From: Stagonosporopsis chrysanthemi
Lineage: Eukaryota > Ascomycota > Dothideomycetes > Pleosporales > Didymellaceae
DNA length: 64,000 nt
Direction: 5' to 3'
Assembly: GCA_022560025.1 (NCBI GenBank)
Contig: JAFISE010000122.1
Location: forward strand, 30,393 to 94,392
A program made the position numbers and the translations under genes. Positions 58,395 through 64,000 of this stretch are shown here, piece by piece. Numbering within the stretch: the stretch's first letter is position 1; every line of letters starts with the position of its first letter. The notes below the pieces were generated by a model that worked only from the letters and a program-made list of their open reading frames with translations, was not told the DNA's origin and made no database searches.

Positions 58395-60161
58395 TCACCC
58401 CCCTCCCCCAACACTCACCATCGTAAACCCACTCGCCGTCGGCCGATCCAACACCTCCAACTCCCCCTGTGTAAACCAGCGGGGCAAGACAAACGAGCGC
58501 AGCGGGATGTACAACAAGATGAACACTGGGAACCCAATGGCGGCCACCGTCTGCGTGATGGCGAAGGTGGCGCCGAAGCCGAGGAGTTCGAGGGCCACGA
58601 AGGAGAGGAGGGTGAGGGGGGGGAGGGTCGCGAGGGCGGAGGTGGCGGAGGTGGCGGACGACGGTGGAGATGACGGGGGGGAAGGGAGCAGCGCGGGGTC
58701 CGTCAGCAGGAAGAGCAGCTTGGCGGTTATCCCATTCCCCGCGAGGGCCTGGATGCCCATGACGAAGAACAGCCCCGCGAGGACGGCGTGTGGGATGAGA
58801 TGCAGCACGGTGAGCAGCGGGGGGGACATGGTGGCGAGGGTGAGCAGGCCCTGTGCGAGGTTGGAGACGCGCTGTTCGACGACGCGTTCGACGGCGGGTT
58901 CGACGGCGCGGGGGTTGGCTTCTTTTTCGGGGTCGGGGGAGGAGGAGTTGGCGGGGGAGCGCGTCACGCACAGCGAGGCCGTGTGGAAGGGGGCCTGTGG
59001 GATCAGGCCGTTGGGGAAGGGAATGCCCAGCAAGCCCGCGATGCCCGTCGTGAGGCCTAGCAGGAAAATGTCCCAGTGGAAGCCCGCGGGCTTGCGCAGC
59101 GGGAACTCGGTCCCCTGCGCGATCAGGCTGGAGACGTTGTGGTCGAACCAGAAGAGGATGGTGAGGAGGAGGGCAAAGGGCAGCGCGAGGAAGACGTCGG
59201 CTGCGGGGAGGTCCCAGAAGGGGACGAGCCAGCTGCGGTTGCTGGTCGGGGCGAAGGACGTGGAGGTGGGCAGCTTGAGCAGCTCCGTGTGCGACATCTT
59301 GCCGATGTGCACGAAGCCCGTGAAGAAGACGACGGTCAGCGGCGTGCCGTAGTCTTCGATGAACTTGCGCACGTGCCGCGGGAACAGCGCGGACTGCCCG
59401 ATGACGCCGCACAGGTAGGCCACGGCGGTGACGAGGAGCGCGATCGTGATGGAGAGGTAGGCCGACGCGTCGCTGACCTGCCACTGGCGGGTCAGGACTT
59501 GGATGCCTTTCTGCAGGTAGATGAAGGCGACGTAGAAGCCGAAGATGTCGCAGGAGAAGCGCGTGACGTAGCGGAGGGCGTTGCAGGAGTTTGTGATGGC
59601 GAGGATCCAGTGGAGGATGAGCGCCCAGATGCCGATCCAGCACATGAAGGCGAAGTAGTCTGTGCCGCGCGGGGCGATGATGTCGTACACGGTGTAGTTG
59701 AAGACGGTGATGGGGCCAGTCACCCCCACGATGACCAGCGGCTGCGCGGCCAGCAGGCTGAAGACGACGCTGCCGAGGACGCTCGCGAGCAGCACCTCGT
59801 TGACGCCGTAGCTCATCCCCGTCTTCTCGAACATGTCAAGCGAGAAGGCGAGCGCAGGGAGGATGTTGGCGAAGAACATGTACACCGTCGCCGGCACCAC
59901 GCGATAGTCCCACGCATCGGTCCAGTCGCTCCAGAAGAACGGCGCCCTCCTCTTGACATCGTTGACCATGCCTGAGAACAGCCTCGTCTTGTACCATGCA
60001 TCCCTGCTCTTCCCGTTCTCTTTCATGCAGGCTTGGCTCAGGTCGGGGCTCCTCTGTCTCGTTGCGCTCCTGCGGCTCGATCTTGACCTGAACGAAGATG
60101 TGCGACTCGGCCGTTGCGCGGTCTGGCTGTGGCGCGTGATGGCATCGTCGAGGGTTGCCAT
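58395..60161 (-). CDS. BOR1: Bor1-type anion (borate/bicarbonate family) transporter
   Basis: One exon encodes 588 residues. The cytosolic N-terminus (about 70 residues, Arg/Ser rich) leads into WSDWTDAWDYRVVPATVYMF, the family entry motif. About a dozen membrane segments follow, with QPLVIVGVTGPITVFNYTVY, FCWIG-like FMCWIGIWALILHW, FFTGFVHIGKM, LLLTILFWFDHNVSSLIAQ and GIPFPNGLIPQAPFHTASL, all typical of SLC4/Bor1. A long insertion-like loop (EKEANPRAVEPAVERVVEQR) precedes the last segments. The family exports borate across the plasma membrane. The protein ends FTMVSVGGGG, matching the usual FTM-SVGG ending; a GTGAGT inside those codons could also be a donor, so the last few residues are less certain. 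Confidence 0.92.
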   Translation of the reverse strand: MATLDDAITRHSQTAQRPSRTSSFRSRSSRRSATRQRSPDLSQACMKENGKSRDAWYKTRLFSGMVNDVKRRAPFFWSDWTDAWDYRVVPATVYMFFANILPALAFSLDMFEKTGMSYGVNEVLLASVLGSVVFSLLAAQPLVIVGVTGPITVFNYTVYDIIAPRGTDYFAFMCWIGIWALILHWILAITNSCNALRYVTRFSCDIFGFYVAFIYLQKGIQVLTRQWQVSDASAYLSITIALLVTAVAYLCGVIGQSALFPRHVRKFIEDYGTPLTVVFFTGFVHIGKMSHTELLKLPTSTSFAPTSNRSWLVPFWDLPAADVFLALPFALLLTILFWFDHNVSSLIAQGTEFPLRKPAGFHWDIFLLGLTTGIAGLLGIPFPNGLIPQAPFHTASLCVTRSPANSSSPDPEKEANPRAVEPAVERVVEQRVSNLAQGLLTLATMSPPLLTVLHLIPHAVLAGLFFVMGIQALAGNGITAKLLFLLTDPALLPSPPSSPPSSATSATSALATLPPLTLLSFVALELLGFGATFAITQTVAAIGFPVFILLYIPLRSFVLPRWFTQGELEVLDRPTASGFTMVSVGGGG

Positions 60162-60757
60162 CGTAAGGACTGCAAAATCACCCCAAGGGTCGCAGATGGG
60201 GGAGAGGTATTCGAGAGGGCAAGACGCGACGAAAATCCGCCATCATAGCTCATACGAGCCACCTATAACCACCCGCGCGTTGAGCCGCCTCGGACACTAG
60301 CCGGCAATAAAGTTGGTGGTCGGCGGTGAGGCGGGACATGACGTTCCCGCCTGCAGGGTCTGGTGGGGAAGGATTTTGCGGGCGAGCGGCTTGGCGGCTG
60401 CGAACCTTATTGAGGCAGACATCACGACCACCACATAACACAGTGAATCAATTGCTGAGACTTGGATAGTATTTTTCTTGGTTCAATCGTATCAATTCCA
60501 CAATCTATAAGATGCTACCCATTGAATTGTAACCTAGCCTGTCGATGAACAATCGAGATCGAGTGTGGATCCACCGGTTCAACATCCCTTATCTGGACCT
60601 CGCAAAGATGCCCGAGCAGAACTGTTGTCTCGAAAAGCTGCCCTCAGACGAACACGGACTCGTTCAGGCGTTTCGGGCCGTCTACCATCGATAGCGTACC
60701 TGTTGTTGAGAGTTAGGACTCACCAAGCCGCGTCTGCAGCTCTTGGTGACGTGGTGT
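60162..60757. promoter_or_regulatory. BOR1 upstream region
   Basis: This 596-nt stretch upstream of BOR1 also contains the 3' flank of the Gfd2-like gene. A possible small last exon of that gene ends at 60713. No other gene was seen. Confidence 0.4.
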
Positions 60758-62962
60758 CTAGTTGAGGTCGATCAAGCATACCTGAGGGTCTTGGGTGTTG
60801 TTGTCACTTGTGGTGCTGGGCAGTCCACGGCCACGACCGCGTCCAGGACCGCGAGAGGCCCCTCCGACATGGCCGCCTCGAGTATAGCTTCGCAGACCGC
60901 CGTGCTGACCTCGGTCGGCGCGGCCACGCCCCTTTGCAACCCCGTTGTAGCGATCGTGGTGGCCTCCAGAGGTGTTTGGGGTGCTTTGTGAGCCACCCCT
61001 GCCTCGAAAGCCGCCACGAGTGTTGCCGCTGGCTGGCATCTCCGCTGGGTTCGAAGGGGCAGGCTTCGGCGGACTGAAGGAGAGGGGGACTGGCACTCCG
61101 CCGTCGCCCTCGTCCTCGTGATCGCTCCACCCCGCAGCCTCGTCGTTTGCTTTCTGCTGGGCGTCTTCCAAGGCCGCGGCGAGTCTGGCAGACTTGTCAC
61201 TGTCCCTGATACTTTCCAGTTCGGCCGATTTGCGCATAGTAGCTTCACGCACACAGATCGCGAGCATGGCCTGCACAGTGTACACAGCATCGTTCCCGGC
61301 GTTGTGAAGTCCGTGGCCGGCAATGTCAAAGTCGTTCAAGATCCTGCCGAGACTCGTGGCATTCAGCTCACGGCGCCAGACGCGGTACATGACTGCCGTG
61401 TCCAGCGCTTCGAGCAAGCCGTCGATCTTCAGGGGATCGTAGCCAAGATCTTGAAGGTACTTGACGTCGCCGAGAGTATCGTGGCCGAGGAAGATGATCT
61501 TGCGTCTCTCGTCGAGGTCGAGATCGCGCACGAAGTCGAGGACATTGTCGACGCCGTTCGAGTGGTGTGCGCCGAACGGAGGCGAGAAGCAGGTTGCAAC
61601 GTGCGCCGGGGCTTCGGCCAAAGGGACGATATCAGACTTGCCAAAGTAGAACCGGTCAGGGCAGCCCTGGACGAACTGTGAGTTGACCAGATGAGCGTAC
61701 TCTCTGATGCGGAAGTGGCGAGCGCGGATCAAACTCCTCCAGTTCTCGCCATCAACACCCGGAGCGACGCTTGCCAACTCCCTCGTATCGAGCGTGGCGA
61801 TGCCCACTTCTGTGATCTTGTGGTGTGCTCGTTCATAGGACTCTACGTCAACGCACACGAACACTACGGACTGATCGAATGTGAAAGGCGCAGGTAGTGC
61901 CTAGAGTGGTCAGTACGGGCCAGACGAGCTCGAGTGCGATGCATACTGGGTCAACCGCGGGTGGTAGGCCGCCTGAGAGTACCTCTGCGGCAGGGCGCAG
62001 ACCGAGGTATCGCTGAGTGCGCTTGAACTGGTCGGACAGAGTCTTCTGCTTCACAAGGCGCTCCTGCTGCTTCTTGGCCTTTATATTCTTGCTCTTGGCC
62101 TTCTGCGCTTCAAAGGACTCTTCCATGAGCTGCTTGAAGGCCTCCAGGCTGAGGTCATCCATTGGCGGGGCATCAGCTTCTCCTGCAGCGCGGAAGTCGT
62201 GGTGCGGGGCGTTTGCGGCCATGTTGTCGTAGTCCTCACGTGAGCGTGCGCGTCCAAGATAGCGAGGTGTACAGCGCGGATGGTTGGGGAAGCGGCTGAC
62301 TAGAGCGTCCTCACGTTGCTGGTCGGTGATGCGGAGACTGAGCTGGAGGTGGTCGTTGATCTGGCCTAGGAGCTGCTGGACCTGGGTTTCGCAAACGAGA
62401 ACGAGTGGCTTGGAGTGGTCGTCAATGTCCCAGACGTAGTACCTGTGTGGGGTGAGTGGGTGTATTCGCGAGTGAAGGTCTTGGCCACTTACAGGTCCCA
62501 CTCGCGAGCCCAGAACTTGCCCTGATCAAAGAAGGCGGAGGCAATGTCCTGAGAGTGGTCCCGGTCGCACCACTTGTAGGGGTACCGTGACAGAGCGAGT
62601 ACCGGTGTGTATTGCTGAGTAGGCAGGCCAAGGTCACCTCGATTGAGGTCGTTACATGGAAGGGCAGGAGCTGGTTTGGGAGGCTTTGTGGTGGGGGCAG
62701 TCTTTGGTGCTTTGGGTGCAGCTGGGTTGTAGGGGCTGTCAGCGTCTTTGAGCCAGAGGTAGCGGCGGTCAGTGTTTGCTGTTGACTTGGGCTCAGGCTG
62801 TACGTCATCAGCTGCGGTCTGTTTGCTCAGCACATGCACGGCGTCTAGTGCCACACCGCCTGAGGTGTCGCTGTCGATTGGCTCTGGGGTGCGGTCAGGC
62901 AGGGCGTCAAGATCGGCGCGATGGCGCTCGCGGAGACGCACCAGTCGGGCTCTGGAGGCCAT
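60758..62962 (-). CDS. Gfd2/YDR514C-like DEDDh exonuclease-fold protein with RGG tail
   Basis: Exons 62493-62962, 61947-62442 and 60758-61900 encode 702 residues. The N-terminal third is disordered then conserved (YLWLKDADSPYNP, YPYKWCDRDHSQDIASAFF, ReWDLYYVWDI). The C-terminal half has the RNase H-like exonuclease core: CVDVESYE (first two acids), FLGHDTLGDVKYL (third acid) and HNAGNDAVYTVQAM (His and last Asp), so all DEDDh residues appear intact. A Gly/Arg-rich tail with several RGG or RGR motifs follows, suited to RNA binding. Related yeast proteins are Gfd2 and YDR514C; Gfd2 is linked to mRNA export through Dbp5. The 46-nt second intron has a perfect TACTGAC branch. A donor GTATGC just before the stop allows an alternative 48-nt intron and an end at 60713. 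Confidence 0.82.
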
Positions 62963-63747
62963 GTTGCGGGCGTGTGGAGGGGGTGCAGGAGGGAGGTGCG
63001 GCCGATGGTAAGAGGCAGTGGTACAGGTAGCCGCCCGAACGCTAGGAGATGATGGGATGGCGAGATGTGTGTGTTTGGAGCGGCAGGTCACGGTGGAGGA
63101 CTGTACATTGCACTTGGGGAGCCCGTAGAGGTGAGAGCGCAGAGCACGTGACGCTGGTGGTCGAGGATGGACTACAGTATGGCGCGTGCGAGGTGCAGCA
63201 GAGAGGACAGCGAGCAGGATGGTGGAGGCAGACTTACACGGCTGTACACGCTTGTGGGTTTGCATTGCGCATGGGGAGGGGGAGGGGGAGGATCAAGGAT
63301 GGGCGTGATGTCTGAAGCAAACGGCACTCTGCCTCCTCACTGTGCAACGCCGAGACCAGCGAATACACTGACAGCGGAAGCAGCCCAGCACAGAACACGT
63401 CCAGCACCACCCAGCACAGAACACGTCCAGCAACACCCAGCAGAGCCCACACGACACGCCGCAGCTAGCAAGCGGTGGTGGTTCTGTTCTCCCCCGTGCG
63501 GCGAACGCGGACTGCAGCGCAGCTACCCGCTTCGGGCTAGCGGCAGCGCCCCCAGGCCAGCGCAGGCGCATCGCAGCGCTCGCGCAGGCAGGGCGGCACC
63601 ACCACCAGCACGCTGTCGCCTCCGTCTGCCCCCCGCGCCGCCCCGATTCCCCCCTCCGACAGCATCGACGCGTGGCTGGAGTGTCTGACGCGCGCATCGG
63701 CGGCCGCTGACCCACGACACTCCCCGCGATGCACCACGGCGCCCGCC
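62963..63747. promoter_or_regulatory. Divergent promoter with 26-bp tandem duplication
   Basis: This 785-nt stretch lies between the Gfd2-like gene (-) and the ING gene (+). A 26-bp unit beginning CCAGCACAGAACACGTCCAG occurs twice in tandem at 63385-63436, followed by a partial third copy. A short upstream ATG at 63729, out of frame, precedes the ING start. GC content rises sharply from about 63500 on. Confidence 0.5.
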
Positions 63748-64000
63748 ATGGCCGACGCTGAAGACGCGCCCGCAACGCCCGCAACGCCCGCGCCGGCGCC
63801 CAACCCGGACGCGCAGACGACGGTCAACGACTTCCTCGACTACACCGACTTCTTCCCGTCGGACCTGGTGCGCAGCCTGACGCTGATCGGCGGCCTGGAC
63901 GCGACGTGCGCCGCCGCGGTGCAGCAGGTGCACGAGCTGACGGCCCTGTACTGCCAGCTGCCCCGGCTGCCGCCGCGCGCGCGCCCCGACCCGGCCGCCC
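63748..64000 (+). CDS. ING-family (inhibitor of growth) chromatin protein, N-terminal part
   Basis: The frame opens at 63748 (MADAEDAPATPATPAPAP) and runs off the right edge after 84 complete codons. Residues about 24 to 75 match the ING N-terminal histone-binding helix pair: DFLDYTDFFPSDLVRSLTLI, then GLDATCAAAVQQVHELTALY and LPRLP. In fungi such proteins (Yng1, Yng2, Pho23 types) are subunits of histone acetyltransferase or deacetylase complexes and usually end in a PHD finger, which would lie outside the window. The subtype cannot be told from this part. The sequence is very GC-rich. No intron is seen yet. Confidence 0.8.
   Translation, partial: MADAEDAPATPATPAPAPNPDAQTTVNDFLDYTDFFPSDLVRSLTLIGGLDATCAAAVQQVHELTALYCQLPRLPPRARPDPAA

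Noticed and set aside
58324..60001. Long frames overlapping BOR1 on both strands (for example 58324-59643 minus and 59076-59975 plus)
   Set aside because: They are other-frame readings of high-GC coding DNA. BOR1 has clear transporter motifs over the same stretch.
63523..63933. Minus-strand frame of 136 codons
   Set aside because: It is antisense to the ING N-terminal exon in very GC-rich DNA.
1..64000. tRNA, rRNA and transposase genes
   Set aside because: I scanned for B-box-like GGTTCRANNCC strings on both strands and for reverse transcriptase, integrase or transposase motifs in the long frames and found none convincing. A tRNAscan or Infernal run would settle the RNA genes.

Overview
The window is nuclear DNA of a filamentous ascomycete, most likely a dothideomycete. 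Most introns are short (about 45 to 60 nt) with GTRNGN donors and CTNAY branch sites. Single-copy Pezizomycotina housekeeping genes recur along it (YPT3, RCF2, SEY1, KRI1, SIP3, RPS29, EFR3, BOR1, an ING protein). Gene models were rebuilt by hand from reading frames and splice signals; in nearly all multi-exon genes the exon phases add up to an open frame.

Layout. 1-3427 (-): chromodomain plus five-CCCH-finger protein, cut by the left edge. 3887-4896 (+): Rab11-type GTPase. 5366-6049 (-): conserved fungal protein of unknown function. 6837-7833 (-): RCF2. 9238-11751 (-): Pumilio protein. 12244-15011 (-): large secreted serine hydrolase. 15443-17076 (+): SLY41-type transporter. 17587-20413 (+): SEY1. 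22986-24050 (-): secreted CAP protein. 26222-30161 (+): two F-box proteins. 31187-33125 (-): KRI1, divergent from SIP3 (33426-37629, +). 37793-38152 (-): RPS29. 43630-47118 (-): EFR3. 47680-48972 (-): mitochondrial protein, possibly IF3-like. 58395-60161 (-): BOR1. 60758-62962 (-): Gfd2-like DEDDh exonuclease. 63748-right edge (+): ING family.

Between these genes lie three long blocks without conserved genes: about 20.7-22.2, 38.4-43.25 and 49.06-57.4 kb. They are not featureless. The middle block is a degenerate tandem array with a period near 90 bp. Its units, read on the minus strand, start with a conserved ATG-TCT-GC(N)-TCT core, so almost every unit opens a mini-ORF starting MSAS or similar. 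The other two blocks look like more diverged members of the same class, and 56.28-57.44 kb carries a second, distinct repeat.

Inside the third block is an island of about 1.4 kb (roughly 50.0-51.4 kb) holding two convergent orphan ORFs separated by 80 nt. The plus-strand ORF uses AGA/AGG for 13 of 15 arginines and ATA for 11 of 14 isoleucines, quite unlike the neighbouring genes. The minus-strand ORF has no ATG and its 5' end runs into repeat DNA. A captured foreign fragment, possibly an endogenous ambisense viral segment, is the most interesting hypothesis here; it is inference, not proof.

The genes form no pathway together. Several concern membranes and contact sites (YPT3, SEY1, SIP3, EFR3, SLY41, BOR1), ribosome or RNA biology (PUF, KRI1, RPS29, Gfd2-like) and chromatin (chromodomain protein, ING).
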